DNA of 64,000 nucleotides from Lepus europaeus (lineage: Eukaryota > Chordata > Mammalia > Lagomorpha > Leporidae), in contig NC_084837.1 of NCBI RefSeq assembly GCF_033115175.1, forward strand, positions 63,511,266 through 63,575,265, read 5' to 3'. Shown one piece after another: positions 32,952-44,591 of this stretch; positions within the stretch are counted from its first letter, which is position 1; each line of letters starts with the position of its first letter. The notes under the pieces are model-generated. The model was given only the letters and a program-made list of their open reading frames with translations. It did no database searches and was not told the DNA's origin. Position numbers and translations under genes: made by a program.

Positions 32952-33300
32952 TGGAGGCCGGCACCATGGCTCACTTGGCTAATCCTCCGCCTATGGTGCC
33001 GACGCCCCGGGTTCTAGTCCCAGTTGGGGTGCCGGGTACTAGTCCCAGTTGCTCCTCTTCCAGTCTAGCTCTCTGCTGTGGCCCGGGAAGGCAGTGGAGG
33101 ATGGCTCAAGTGCTTGGGCCCCAGCACCCGCATGGGAGACCAGGAGGAAGCACCTGGCTCCTGGCTTCGGATCGGCGCAGTGCTGGCCGTAGTGGCCATT
33201 TGGAGAGTGAACCAACGGAAGGAAGACCTTTCTCGGTCTCTCTGTCTCTCTCTCTCTGTCTATAACTCTACCTGTCAAATAAAAATTAATTAATTAATTA
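32952..33300 (+). mobile_element. C-SINE, younger
   Basis: aggccggcaccatggctcac to a (TTAA)n tail. Confidence 0.94.
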
Positions 33301-33339
33301 ATAAAAAAGGAAATGTGGCTAGGATAATTGGGGGACTGA

Positions 33340-33420
33340 ACTTTAAGTTTATTCTATTTCAATTAGCTTAGATAGCCATACGTGGCTAGTAGTTGCCATA
33401 TTGGGTTACTCCTAAAGCAG
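33340..33420. mobile_element. hAT-like DNA transposon fossil
   Basis: agatagccatacgtggctag and tagttgccatattggg resemble the short internal palindrome of a Charlie-type element. Confidence 0.45.
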
Positions 33421-33429
33421 TCAGCTTTT

Positions 33430-34310
33430 AAGAGCAAGAGATTAATAAATATGAGAAGCTGGATTAGCCAGGTATATTTTTTTCTACAGATTAAACACTC
33501 AAAAGTCAAATAATATGGCTTGTGTGGTTTTTCACCATTAGAGAATTATTCTGCATTTTTTCTTCCTCATTCCCTAAATGTGGGATTCCTCAAGCTTTGG
33601 TCACCTCTTGAGGCTTCACCCACTTCTACCATTTCCTGTAACCTCACTTAGCATTCAATCTGCTGTGCATCCCAATACAGGATTTCTACTTTCCTTTTGA
33701 AATAAAGCCACCTGTTTTAGTTCCACTGCCTTCTTAATGGTATCATAAAAGGCGACTTTCTGGGCCAAGCGCCTCTGTAGAAGTGCCTGGAGTGGAGCAT
33801 TCCCAACACCTCACATATTCCAAGGCTCACCTGCTATGGCGAGGGTCAGTCTTCAGGACTCATGGTCAGAATGACAGATTGTCCTCTTCAGAATAGGGGC
33901 ACCTATTGAAATGAGAGATCGTACTCTACCTCATGGGACAGAAGCCTGAGGGTCACTGAGGCTGGCTCTAGGGGTTAACACCACTCTCCAGACAGAGGAG
34001 AAAAAGAAGCTCTGCAAAAAGGCCCTGGGCATTGACAGAGAAAGGCCCCCCAGAGAGTCTGGTATTTCTCACCATGCTACACTCTGCTATGTGCCTATCC
34101 CACCATGCACCTAATGAACGAGAGAGGAGAGTGCATGTGGTTCAAGACAAAACACAGCACAGCCCTTCCCAAGGATGGTATCAAACAGACTAAATGTGGC
34201 CTCACTGTAGCTGTCTGGAGTTCCTATGAGAGAAATCTTTTATTAAACATCTTGTACAGAATCTTGATTTTATGAAAGTAAGGAGAACATGGGAAAATTA
34301 AAAGAAACAC
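33430..34310. other. intergenic, nothing recognised
   Basis: No SINE and no exon-like frame. Confidence 0.5.
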
Positions 34311-34313
34311 AGG

Positions 34314-34605
34314 GGTGGACATTTGGCCTAGTGGCTAAGTTGCCAGTTGGGATGTCTAGATGCCATATCAGAGTACCTGAGTAGAAGTCCCAGCTTTGCT
34401 CTCATTTCCAGCTTCCTGCCAATGCAGACCTTGATAGGTGGCAAGGAATGGCTCAAGACGTTGGGCCCCTACTCCCTCTTGGGAGATCTGGATGGAGTTA
34501 CTATCTCCCAGCTTTCACCTGGTGTGGCCCCAGATGTTGCAGGCATTTGGGGAGTGAACCAGTGAAAGGATACTCTGTCTGCTCTCTCCTACCAAATAAA
34601 ATTGA
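34314..34605 (+). mobile_element. C-SINE, oldest class
   Basis: ggcctagtggctaagttgcc to accaaataaaattgaac. Confidence 0.82.
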
Positions 34606-34624
34606 ACAAAAACTGAATTCTCAA

Positions 34625-34800
34625 AATCAGAATAAAGATAATAATAGTCAATATTTAATGAATATGAACGAGGTGCCAGGCACTTTTCTGAATACTCTGT
34701 ATGTGTTAACACATTTAATATTCAAAACAAGCCCATGAGGCAGTTGCCATTATCATTTACAGGTGTAGGAACTGGGGCCAAGGAAAGCCCGGGGGATGAA
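34625..34800 (-). mobile_element. MIR
   Basis: ggtgccaggcacttttctga, catgaggcagttgccattat: antisense MIR. Confidence 0.85.
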
Positions 34801-34953
34801 CTGGGTGAACCTGGAAGGGAAGAAGTGACAACTGTTACTATCATAAAATTATTCCATCCAACGGAGATTAGTGATCAGGTTACACGAATGTTTGTTTGCT
34901 GGCTTTTTTTTTTTTTTTACTCTATCATAAAATTTACTACTTAAACCACTTTT

Positions 34954-35276
34954 TTTTTTTTTGACAGGCAGACTGCACAGTGAGAGAGAGAGACAGAGAG
35001 AAAGGTCTTCCTTTTCTGTTGGTTCACCCCTCAATGGCTGCTGCGGCCGGCGCACCGCGCTGATCCGAAGCCAGGAGCCAGGTGCTCCTCCTGGTCTCCC
35101 ATGTGGGTGCAGGGCCCAAAGACTTGGGCCATCCTCCACTGCACTCCCGGGCCACAGCAGAGAGCTGGACTGGAAGAGGAGCAACCGGGACAGAATCTGG
35201 CACCCTGACCGAGACTAGAACCTGGTGTGCCAGCACCACAGGCGGAGGATTAGCCTATTGAGCCACGGCGCTGGCC
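34954..35276 (-). mobile_element. C-SINE, young, full length
   Basis: Flanked by cttaaaccacttt. Confidence 0.96.
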
Positions 35277-35375
35277 CTTAAACCACTTTCAAGTATACTG
35301 TTCAGTGGTATTAGGTATATCGATATCATGTGCAAAAACAACAGTACTCACTTCATAACTTTGTTTCCTCATTTT

Positions 35376-35795
35376 CCTTTCTTATTTGAAAGGCAGAAAC
35401 ACACACAGAGAGAGGGAGGGAGAGAGAAGGAGGGAGGGAGAGGTGGGGGGAGAGAGAGGGAGGGAGGGAGGGGAAGAGAGGGAGGGAGGGAGGGAGTGAG
35501 TGAGAGAGACAGAGAGAGAGAGAGAGATTGAGAGAGAGATCTCCTGTTAGTTTATTCCCCAAATACCCACAATGGCCAGGACTGGGTCAGGCCAATGCAA
35601 GGATCCCAGAACTCAATCCAGGTCTCTATGTGGATGGCAAGAACCTAAGTCCTTGAGCCATCACCACTTCCTCCCAGGGTGCGTATTAGCAGGAAACTGG
35701 ATCAGAATCAGAGCTGGGATTCAACCCCAGGCACTCTGATAGGAGATGCGAGTGTCCCATGTGGTGTCCTAACCATTGTGCCAAATGCCTGCCCT
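35376..35795 (-). mobile_element. C-SINE, oldest class, with expanded purine tract
   Basis: tttgaaaggcagaaacacac to gccaaatgcctgccctg; the SINE's pyrimidine tract has grown into the tandem repeat below. Confidence 0.85.
35405..35543. repeat. (GGGA)n/(GA)n purine-only tandem repeat
   Basis: About 140 bases, almost all purine on the + strand. Confidence 0.95.
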
Positions 35796-35935
35796 GCAGA
35801 ACTTTTTTGTCATTTTAAACTGAATCTCTATATCCATTAAACAGCAACTTCCCTTCCTCTCTTCCTTTAGTCCTTGGAAACGATATAGGTGAAAAAAAAA
35901 AAAATCATGGGAAAACGAAATTAAAAGGTAAGTTT

Positions 35936-36570
35936 GGGGCAACCAGTTGGCATAGTGGTTACGATGTCATTTGGAATATCTGCATCCCATAATGAAGTAC
36001 CTAGGTTTCAGTCCTGGCTCTGCTTGAGATCCAGCTTCTTGCTAATACACACCCTGGGAGATAACAAATAATGGCTTAAATATTTGGGTACCAGACACAC
36101 ATGTGGGGAAACCAGACTGGGTTCCCAGTTTATGGTTTTGGCCTAGCCCAGTCCTGGTGGTTGCAGTCATTTGGGGAATAAAGATTCATTTTTTAAAAAA
36201 GATTTATTTATTTATTCAAAAGTCAGAGTTACATAGAGGAGAGGCAGAGAGAGAAGCAGAGAGAGAGAGAGGAGAGAAAGGTCTTCCATCCGATGGTTCA
36301 CTCCCCTATTTGGCAGCAACAGCTGGAGCTGCGCCGATCTGAAGCCAGGAGCCAGGAGCCTCTTCCAGGTCTCCCACGTGGGTGCAGGTGCCCAAGGACT
36401 TGGGCCAACTTCCATTGCTTTCCCAGGCCATCGCAGAGAGCTGGATTGGAAGTGGAGCAGCTGGGTCTCAAACTGGCGACCATATGGGATGCTGGCACTT
36501 CAGGCCAGGGCATTAACCTGCTGCACCACAGCGCTGGCCCCAGCTCTCTCTTTCAAATAAATAATTTTTA
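35936..36570 (+). mobile_element. C-SINE, oldest class, probably interrupted
   Basis: 35936-36196, with a probable tail at 36542-36570 (tctctctttcaaataaataa). Confidence 0.75.
36197..36541 (-). mobile_element. C-SINE, middle-aged, nested
   Basis: aaaaagatttatttatttat to cacagcgctggcccc. Confidence 0.92.
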
Positions 36571-36683
36571 AAATGTTTAAGGTTTTTTTTTGGTGGAAAA
36601 AATTCAAAATTCATGAATAACTTTTTCATAATACCCATTTTCCATGAAATTTTTGAAGATCCCTTGTACCATTCTACTTTTTT

Positions 36684-37048
36684 TCCCCCAAAGAAACCTT
36701 TTATTTAATGAGTACAAATTTCATAAGTACAACTTTAGAAATATAGTAACTGTTCCCACCATACCCACCCTCCCACCCCCACTCTCTCCTCACCTCCTCC
36801 ATCTCCCATTCCCAATCCCATTCTCCATTAAGATTCATTTTCAATTAACTTTATACACAGATGACCAACTCTATACTAAGTAAAAATTTCAATGATTTGC
36901 ACACACACATACACAAACTAAGAACAAGTTTTATAGTTAATTCTCATAATACAACTCATTGAGGACAGAAGTCCTGCATGGGAAGTTAGCGCACAGTAAC
37001 TCTTGTTGTTAATTTAACAATTAACATTCTTATATATGATGTCAGTCA
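36684..37048 (-). mobile_element. young 5'-truncated L1 inside an older L1
   Basis: Reverse L1 3' UTR (ccttttatttaatgagtaca, tcataagtacaactttagaa, accctcccacccccactct), recognised as lagomorph L1 from memory. Flanked by accattctactttttt (about 36668-36683) and acccattctacttttta (about 37050-37066), which is the target duplication. No ORF2 is kept. Confidence 0.75.
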
Positions 37049-37375
37049 TCACCCATTCTACTTTTTATGTCTTCAAAGTTAACCATTACAGGTACCTCAT
37101 ATAAGTGGAATCATACATTTGCCCTTTTGTGTCTGGTTTATTTCATTTGGCATAAACTGTCTCCAAAATTCATCCATGTTGTAATTTGTATCAAAATTTC
37201 CTTCAGTTTTGTGGCTGAATAATATTCCATTGTCTGAATATATCACATTTTGCTCATCCATTCGTCCATAAATGGGCTTTGGGTAGCTTCTACCTCTTGG
37301 TTATTGTGAATAATGTTACTATGAGCATGGATATATAAATATCTGTTTGAGTGTCTGCTCTTTATTTCTCATTGT
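37049..37375 (-). mobile_element. old L1 fragment
   Basis: ggtttatttcatttggcata, gctgaataatattccattgt: antisense L1; it continues on the left (36600-36683) beyond the young insertion. Confidence 0.75.
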
Positions 37376-37377
37376 CA

Positions 37378-37655
37378 CTCATTTGGGAGTGGGGAGAGAA
37401 TGCTCACACCTGCTGGTTCACTTCCCCAATGCCCACAATGGCCAGAAATAGAGTGGGTCAAGGCTGGGAGGTGGGAACTCAATACAAGTCTCCCACATGG
37501 GTGGCAGGGACCCAATTGTTTGAGCCATCACTGCTGTCTCCTGGGTCTGCATTAGCAGGAAGCTGGAATCAGGAGCCCTGGCCAGGAGTCAAACTCAAGA
37601 ACTCCAGTGCAGGACACTAGCATCTTACCAACAGGGCCAAATACCCACCCCTCTG
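37378..37655 (-). mobile_element. C-SINE, oldest class
   Basis: cacacctgctggttcacttc to caacagggccaaatacccac. Confidence 0.82.
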
Positions 37656-37659
37656 CTTC

Positions 37660-38640
37660 CTTTTTTAACTTCACATATTCATTTGTGGTAAGAATGATTT
37701 ACTCCTACTCTACTAGAAATCAAGTGTATAATGTGGTGTTAACTAAAGTCATCATCTTGTACAACAGACCATCCTGAATAACTGAACTTTTATGACCTTT
37801 GACCTCAGCATGTTCTAACAACTATTCTAGTCTGCTACTATAAATTTGACATTTTTAGATGCCACATATAAATGAGAGCACATTGCATTTGTCTCTCTGT
37901 GTTTGGCTTATTTAACCTAATATAATGTCTTCCAGTTTCATACATGTTGTCACAAAAGAGAAGATTTCTTTTTTTTTTTTTTTTTTGACAGGCAGAGTGG
38001 ACAGTGAGAGAGAGACAGAGAGAAAGGTCTTCCTTTTGCCGTTGGTTCACCCTCCAATGGCCGCCGCGGTAGGCGCGCTGTGGCCGGCGCACCACGCTGA
38101 TCCGATGGCAGGAGCCAGGTGCTTCTCCTGGTCTCCCATGGGGTGCAGGGCCCAAGGACTTGGGCCATCCTCCACTGCACTCCCTGGCCACAGCAGAGAG
38201 CTGGCCTGGAAGAGGGGCAACCGGGACAGGATCGGTGCCCCGACCGGGACTAGAACCTGGTGTGCCGGCGCCGCAAGGCGGAGGATTAGCCTGTTGAGCT
38301 GCGGCGCCGGCCAGATTTCTTCATTTTTGAGGCTGAATAGTAGTCTATGGTATATATGAACATGTATTTTCTTTATTCATTTAACTTTTGGTAGACACTT
38401 TGGTTGATTCCATACCTGACTATTATGAATAATGCTGCAAGGAACATGGGGCTCAGATATCACTTCAATGTACTGATTTCATTTCCTTTGCATATATACC
38501 CAGCAGATCATATGGTTGTTCTATTTCAAGTTTTTGAGGAACCTCCATATTGTTTTCCGAAACAGTTACACTAATTTACACTCCCACCAAACACTTAGCA
38601 TACCAGGTCTCTCATGCCTCACCACAATCTTTTAAGACAT
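37660..38640 (-). mobile_element. old L1, interrupted by a young SINE
   Basis: 37660-37970 and 38322-38640: tgtttggcttatttaaccta, ttgaggctgaatagtagtct, catatacccagcagatcata; antisense L1. Confidence 0.85.
37971..38312 (-). mobile_element. C-SINE, young, full length
   Basis: Target duplication agatttctt at 37962-37970 and 38313-38321, in the L1. Confidence 0.97.
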
Positions 38641-39125
38641 ATGTTACTTCCCTCTCTCTCCCCTGAGGAGAACAAAGTTCAGTGATGTTAGGTGATCCTG
38701 ATCAAATTCAAAGATCCAAAGAGGTGGAAGATTGGCCTCTGAATGCAGATCTGGTAAGCTTCATGAATTCCTCTGGATTATGTGGTGTGGTGAGAGCAGA
38801 GAAGGAAACAACATAGCAGTTTCTCAAGGATTTTTTTTTCCTGTGATCCACATTAAGAAATGCAATTTACTATTACTAGCATATATAAAAATACATATGG
38901 TAGAATTGTCTAGGGCTCACCAAAATCTATTTTTCTCTCTCTAGGAATATTGTAGGATTATACTTCTTTACCTCCCTACAATTAGAAAGTCACGTGACAA
39001 GCTCTTGCCAAGAGATTACGAGCAGATGTGACATGTATCGATTCTGGGCCAAGGCATTTCATTTCAGGTTGCAGACCACCCAGTGTTCTCTTGCCATGCA
39101 GCAGTGATTGTGAAGCTGTTTATTG
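38641..39125. other. intergenic, nothing recognised
   Basis: No SINE or exon-like frame. Confidence 0.5.
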
Positions 39126-39126
39126 A

Positions 39127-39437
39127 GGGGCCAGAGCTGATGCCCCAGCCCAAAGCACTAGCATCTCATACGGGTGCTGGTTCTAGTCCTGGCTGCTCCT
39201 CTTCTGATCCAGCTCTCTGCTATGGGCTGGGAAACCAGTATAAAATAGCCAAAATCCTTGGGCCCCTGCACTCACGTGGGAGACCCGAAAGCAGCTCCTG
39301 GCTCCTGACTTTGAACTGGCCCAGCTCCAGCCATTGTAGCCATCTGGGCAGTGAACCAGTAGATGGAAGACCCCCCCCCCTCTCTGTCTCTGTCTCTACC
39401 TCTCTAACTCTTTCAAATAAACAAATCCTTCAAAATA
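39127..39437 (+). mobile_element. C-SINE, middle-aged
   Basis: ggggccagagctgatgcccc to tttcaaataaacaaatcc. Confidence 0.9.
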
Positions 39438-39708
39438 AAGTATATATTGAGACTGAGGTGCTACAGGATCTAAGTACACTGCACAGCTAAGCTAACAAGT
39501 AGAAAACAGTTGCCCTCGAGCATCTCTGAGATTCACAGCAGATTGTGCATGAGTGAAAAATAATCTTTGCGCGGTTAAGCCACTGAGATTTTGGTGGTGT
39601 TACAGCAGCAAAACTTAGCTGTCCTCAACTATGTAATATATGAATGACCCATACAGTACTTCCACTACTACATGTAATATACTCCAATAGTTTCAATTCT
39701 ATTACATT

Positions 39709-40002
39709 TTTTTAGATTTATTTTTATTTATTTGAAGGACACAGTTACAGAGAGAGAGAGAGAGAGAGACTCTTCCATCCACTGGTTCACTCCCCAAATG
39801 GCCACAGCAGCTAGGGTTGGGCCAGGCTGAAACCAGGAGCTTCTTCTGGGTATCCCTCATGGGTGCAGAGGCCCAAGCTCTTAGGCCACCATCTGCTGCT
39901 TTTCCCAGGCACATTAGCAGGGAGCTGGATCAGAAGTGGAGCCTGGATTCAAACTGGGGCATTACAGGCAGTGGCTTTACCCGCTACCCCACAATGCCAG
40001 CC
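39709..40002 (-). mobile_element. C-SINE, middle-aged
   Basis: Flanked by tattacattttt. Confidence 0.92.
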
Positions 40003-40023
40003 TATTACATTTTAAATGATTGT

Positions 40024-40380
40024 GGGGTAGGTTCTTTGGCACAACAGTTAAGATGCTGCTTCAGATACCCACATCCCAAATCATAGTGCCTGTGTTTGGG
40101 TCCAACCTTTGCACTCAATCCATCTTCCTGCTCATATACATTGTGAAGTGGCAGGTAAAGACTCAAGTACTTGGGTCCCTGCTACCCATCTGGGAGACCT
40201 AGATGGAATTCCAGGCTCCTAGCTTTGGTCTGGCCCATACCTGCCTGTTGTAGCATTTGGAGAGTGAACCAGGGAATGGAAGATCTCTCTCTCTCTCTCT
40301 CTTGCTCTCACTCTCGCTCTCTCTCTCTCACTGTGTGTGTGTCTGCCTTTCAAATAAAATGGAAATAATTTTTTAAAAAA
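40024..40380 (+). mobile_element. C-SINE, oldest class
   Basis: gttaagatgctgcttcagat; (CT)n run near 40288-40325. Confidence 0.84.
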
Positions 40381-41048
40381 TAAAATTATTTCCAACTCAC
40401 CAAATTGACTTCATGGCCTGAAAATAGATTTTCACTCACAGGTTGAAAAATAGTATTGTCAAAGTGGCCTGGGCCAGACCATACACACCAAGCTCACAGA
40501 CAGGAGAAATATAGGTCAGATATAACTTCTTAAAATGTTCTCTAAGAGCAAGTCACATGATGGTTTTAGGGGACAAGACATGCTAGAGATTGAGGAGAAG
40601 GTAAGGAGATTAATGTAATACACACTGCAGAGAGTATTAAACAAACGAGCAGCATGGGGATGGAGGAAGGGGAGACAGAGATGCTCTGAGGCAGAATCTT
40701 GAGGCTTAGGAAGCATCTGAGGGAGAGTTTGGGGAAGGATAGCAGGGAGTGAGATTGGATAACTGGAAGGACAATGATTAATGTAATGAGTGAAAGAGGA
40801 GGAGCAAGCTTGGAGATGAGTTTGGCTACATGAGTTTTGATGGGACAAAGAGAAAGGAATAGACAGTAGATCTGTTGACTCATCTGGAGACCCAGAGAGC
40901 AGAACTGGCAGGTTATACTGTCTTGGGGATCATATTAGCACAGAAGAATTCAAGCCCCAGTCTTTCTAATTCTAATCATTCAGTATACGTTTGAGTGCCA
41001 GAGGGTGAATGGAAGCAGGAGAGCATGCAGGCTGACAGAGGACACACT
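40381..41048. other. intergenic, old repeat-like
   Basis: Purine-rich, low-complexity stretches (gaggagaaggtaaggagatt); no coding frame that survives comparison. Confidence 0.45.
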
Positions 41049-41736
41049 GTGTTAGTCCACTGTCTGCTGCTGTAACAAAATATCAGAGGCAGAGTGTTAG
41101 TGAGGGAAGTCACATATCTGACTCACTGCTCTGGAGGCTGGGCAACCCCAGAGCCTGCGGTCTGCGTTTGGCAAGGGCCTCCAACCTGCATCACGAACAG
41201 CACAAAATCATGCGAGCATTGTGATTCAGAAGCAAATCAAACCAAATGCATCCTTTTTAAAATCAGGAACCTGTTCCTAAGACAACTAACCCACTCCTGT
41301 GAATTGGTAATTTGCTAATCACCACTTAGATATCCCATCTGTTAATACTGTTAAATTGGCAATTAAATTTAAACATGAGGGTTTTTCTTTTAAAGATTTA
41401 TTTATTTATTTGAAAGTCAGACTTATAAAGAGAGAGAGACAGAGAGAGATCTTCCATCTGCTGGTTCACTCACTAGATGGCCAGGACTGAGCCAAGCGGA
41501 ATTCAGGAGCCAGGAGCTTCACCCAGATTTCCCAGGTGAGTGTCAGGGGCCCAAGAACTTGCACCACCGTCTGCTGCCTTTTCCAAGACATGAGCAGGGA
41601 GCTGGATGGGAAAAGGAGCAACCAGGACTCAAACCAGTGTCCATATGGGATGCATCACAGGTGGTGGCTTTACCCACTATGCCACAACACTGGCCCCTCA
41701 ACATGAGTTTTTGAGGAGACATTCAAACCACAGCAA
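41049..41736 (+). mobile_element. old TG...CA-bounded LTR-like element, interrupted
   Basis: tgttagtccactgtctgctg at the left and cattcaaaccacagca at the right resemble an ancient mammalian solo LTR (MaLR/ERV-L type); the family is uncertain and no clear target duplication is seen. Split by the SINE below. Confidence 0.5.
41389..41697 (-). mobile_element. C-SINE, middle-aged
   Basis: Flanked by aacatgag; tail (TTTA)n. Confidence 0.92.
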
Positions 41737-41872
41737 TAGAAAACCAAGATTCAAAGGACAACCTGATGAAGAAGAAACTGGAAAAGCCTGAGAAAGAGTG
41801 GCCACAGAGGTAGGAACAGAATCCAGAGAAAGCAGTATTACAAGCCGAGAGGATCACAAAAGAAGAGTAAGG

Positions 41873-42168
41873 GGGTAAGTGTGGTGGCACAGTGGGTTAA
41901 AGCCCCACTTAGGATGCCCATATCCCATACAGAAGTGCCTGGCATCAAGTCTCACCTCCACTTCTGATCCAGCTTCCTGCTAATACACCCTAGGAGGAAG
42001 TAGATGATGGCTCAAGTACTTGGGTTCCTGCCACCTATTTGGGAGACCTGGATGGAGTTCTTGGCTCCTGGTTTCAACCTGGCCCAGCTCCAGGTCCGGC
42101 TATCATGGGCACCGAGGAAGTGAACCAGCAGATAGATGATCTCTTTTCCCTCTGTCATTTGGCCTTAA
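41873..42168 (+). mobile_element. C-SINE, middle-aged, diverged
   Basis: gtgtggtggcacagtgggtt head. Confidence 0.85.
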
Positions 42169-42183
42169 AAACAGATAGATACA

Positions 42184-42439
42184 GGGCTGGCGCTGCAGCA
42201 TATCAGGTAAAGCTGCCGCCTGCAGTGCCTGCATCCCACATGGGTACCAGTTCAAGTCTTGGCTGCTCCACTTCCTTTTCAGCTCTCTGCAATGGCCTGG
42301 GAAAGCAGTAGAAGATGGCTCAAGTCCTTGGGCCCCTGCACCCACACGGGAGACCTGGAAGAAGCTCCTGGCTCCTGGCTTCGGATCAGCACAGCTCTGG
42401 CCATAGCACCATCTGAGGAGTGAACTGGCAGATGGAAGA

Positions 42440-42484
<45 letters not shown>

Positions 42485-42519
42485 TCTGCCTTTCAAATAA
42501 ATAAATAAATCTTTTTAAA
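42184..42519 (+). mobile_element. C-SINE, middle-aged, full length
   Basis: Flanked by agatagatac and agacagatac; (CT)n at 42444-42482. Confidence 0.93.
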
Positions 42520-42534
42520 AATAGACAGATACAT

Positions 42535-43540
42535 ACAAACATACAGAGTGGAATATCTGGGTAATGCCTCTAAAGATCTTGATGCCCAGATGCTCCTGAC
42601 CCCTCTGAAGTTGCAGACCTGGCCCAGCATCCAGCACTCCTCTCCTCCTTGCAGACAGTAGAGAGGCCCGGTCCTGCAAGACTGCATGTGCCCTTGTCCC
42701 CTCTCACAGTCAGCCCTTATCTCCCTGCTGGTCTCTAAACATAACTAGGATTAATTCACCTCATAGCCCAATAGGGGACATACTGGGCCTGAAAAGGGAG
42801 GAAAGGGACTATATCCCAAAGGAACGGCAAGAACTACCCAAGCCTGTGAAGGCAGGAGCTGGGAAAGTAACAGAAGACTGCATCCTGAGGGTGCTTGATC
42901 AACAAGACCGAGTTGTAGGACTGGATAAGGAAGAGCATTCATAGGGGAACACTTTTACGAGACACAAGATCTATCACCTGGCCAACCACTGCAAGATTTT
43001 CAAGTTTGCCAGTACACTGTCATTTAAAAGCATGGGAAACTGTACAGCCCACATGAGGTAAAAAAGCTCAGAGCTGCCAAGTCGGATGGTATAGGAAGGG
43101 ACTTAGAAAGCTCAGAATTGAGCAACTGGAGTGGATGTACAAGGGCATGAAACCCACTAAATGATTATGTTCCATTTACCAAGGCCACAAGGAATGTGTC
43201 GGCAAGAGGTGCCCCAGCATCTGTAAAAGTGCAGTGTTGCTTCTATGCAGGCCAGGGTTAACTGCAGGACAGGCTGTTACAACCCTAGGCTTTAACAGCA
43301 AGGGGGTGATTGGACCTTGAAACCAGGGACCAGGTGGTGGCACTCACGGCCATGAGCTAGGTAGATGCCAATTATTATGAATGGAAAGGTCATTGTGACA
43401 TCAAGGACTGACCGTCAGAGAACTATGCAGATGATTAATAGAACACAGCACCTCCTGGGGCAGAACAGATGGCAGCCAACAAGGGTCTTCCACAGCTTAC
43501 AGTCACAAGAAATCAAGAACAAGGGGTCAGAGGACTGAGG
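42535..43540. other. 1 kb intergenic stretch, unassigned
   Basis: SINE-free, moderate GC, no intact frame longer than about 65 codons. I cannot tie it to a repeat or gene. Confidence 0.5.
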
Positions 43541-43542
43541 GC

Positions 43543-43820
43543 AGGGGGCAAGCATTTGATGCAGCAGTTAACTCTCTGCTTAGGATGTGGCAGCCCATAT
43601 TGGAGTGTTTGGTTTGAGCTACCCTGTTTCCAATCCAGTTTTCTGCTAATGTACACTCTGGGAGGCAGCAAATGATGGCTCAAGTACTTTGGTCCCTGCT
43701 ACTTGGTGGGAGACCAGGTTGAGTTACGTGCTTCTTCCTTAGGCCTGGCCCGGCCTCAGCTGTTGTGGGTATTTGGGAAGTGAACTAGCAAATGGAAAAT
43801 CTCTTTTCTATGCCTTTTGG
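43543..43820 (+). mobile_element. C-SINE, oldest class
   Basis: gatgcagcagttaactctct head; 3' tail lost. Confidence 0.8.
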
Positions 43821-43889
43821 GGGAGGGAGGGACACTGCACACACAAAAAAATCAGAATCAGCAGATTTCACTAAAATAACATAACTTTT

Positions 43890-44196
43890 GGAGACAGCAC
43901 TGTGGCATAGCGGGTAAAGCTAGCACTGGCATCCCATATGGACACCAGTTCAAGTCCTGGCTGCTCCACTTCTGATCCAGCTCCCTGCTGTTGCACCTAG
44001 GAAAGCAGTGGAAGATGACCTAAGTGTTTGGGCCCCTGCACTCAAATGGGAAACCCAGATGAAGCTCTTGACTCAGCCCTGGCCGTTGCGGCCATTTGGA
44101 GAGTGAACCAGTGGATGGAAGACCTTCCTATCCCCCCTGCCCCCACCTTACTGCCCCATAACTCTTAAATAAATAAATAAAAATCTTTTAAAAAAG
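43890..44196 (+). mobile_element. C-SINE, middle-aged
   Basis: ggagacagcactgtggcata to cttaaataaataaataaaaa. Confidence 0.9.
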
Positions 44197-44591
44197 AAAC
44201 ATACCTTTCTTAACTCCAGTCCAGGGTCGTTATGACTTTCTTTGATGTAACACATTTAAAGAGGGTCATCACAAAAGCGCTCCGGCTTCAGGGTGGCTAG
44301 AAATAGGAAGGCTAGCCTGGTCATCTTGGCTCAGTTCCAATATGTTGGGCTAGAGCAGTCTAGGTGTTGGAAAGCTATTCTGGAGTACACAGTTAGCTGG
44401 CCTTTTAGTTGTTTTTTTTTTTTTTCCACCATAATCCTGATGATCAGCCCTTTTCAAGTAAGTGGCAGCAAACTGGACATCTGGGTTAAGTGTTTAGTTC
44501 CAGGGATTTTTCTATATTGACTTTTTTCTTATTATTTTAAAGCATGCACATTTGTAATATGTATTGTAACTTAGCGGAGAAAATAAAATTT

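Noticed and set aside
35376-35543. Tandem repeat considered as a CRISPR-like or satellite array
   Set aside because: Simple GGGA/GA units without spacers, located inside a SINE; a eukaryotic microsatellite.
40516-40883. Overlapping 105-110 codon minus-strand ORFs
   Set aside because: They come from purine-biased low-complexity sequence; no family match and overlapping frames of similar length suggest chance.
41049-41736. Possible full retroviral provirus
   Set aside because: Only LTR-like ends and no internal genes; the interior is accounted for by LTR sequence plus one SINE.
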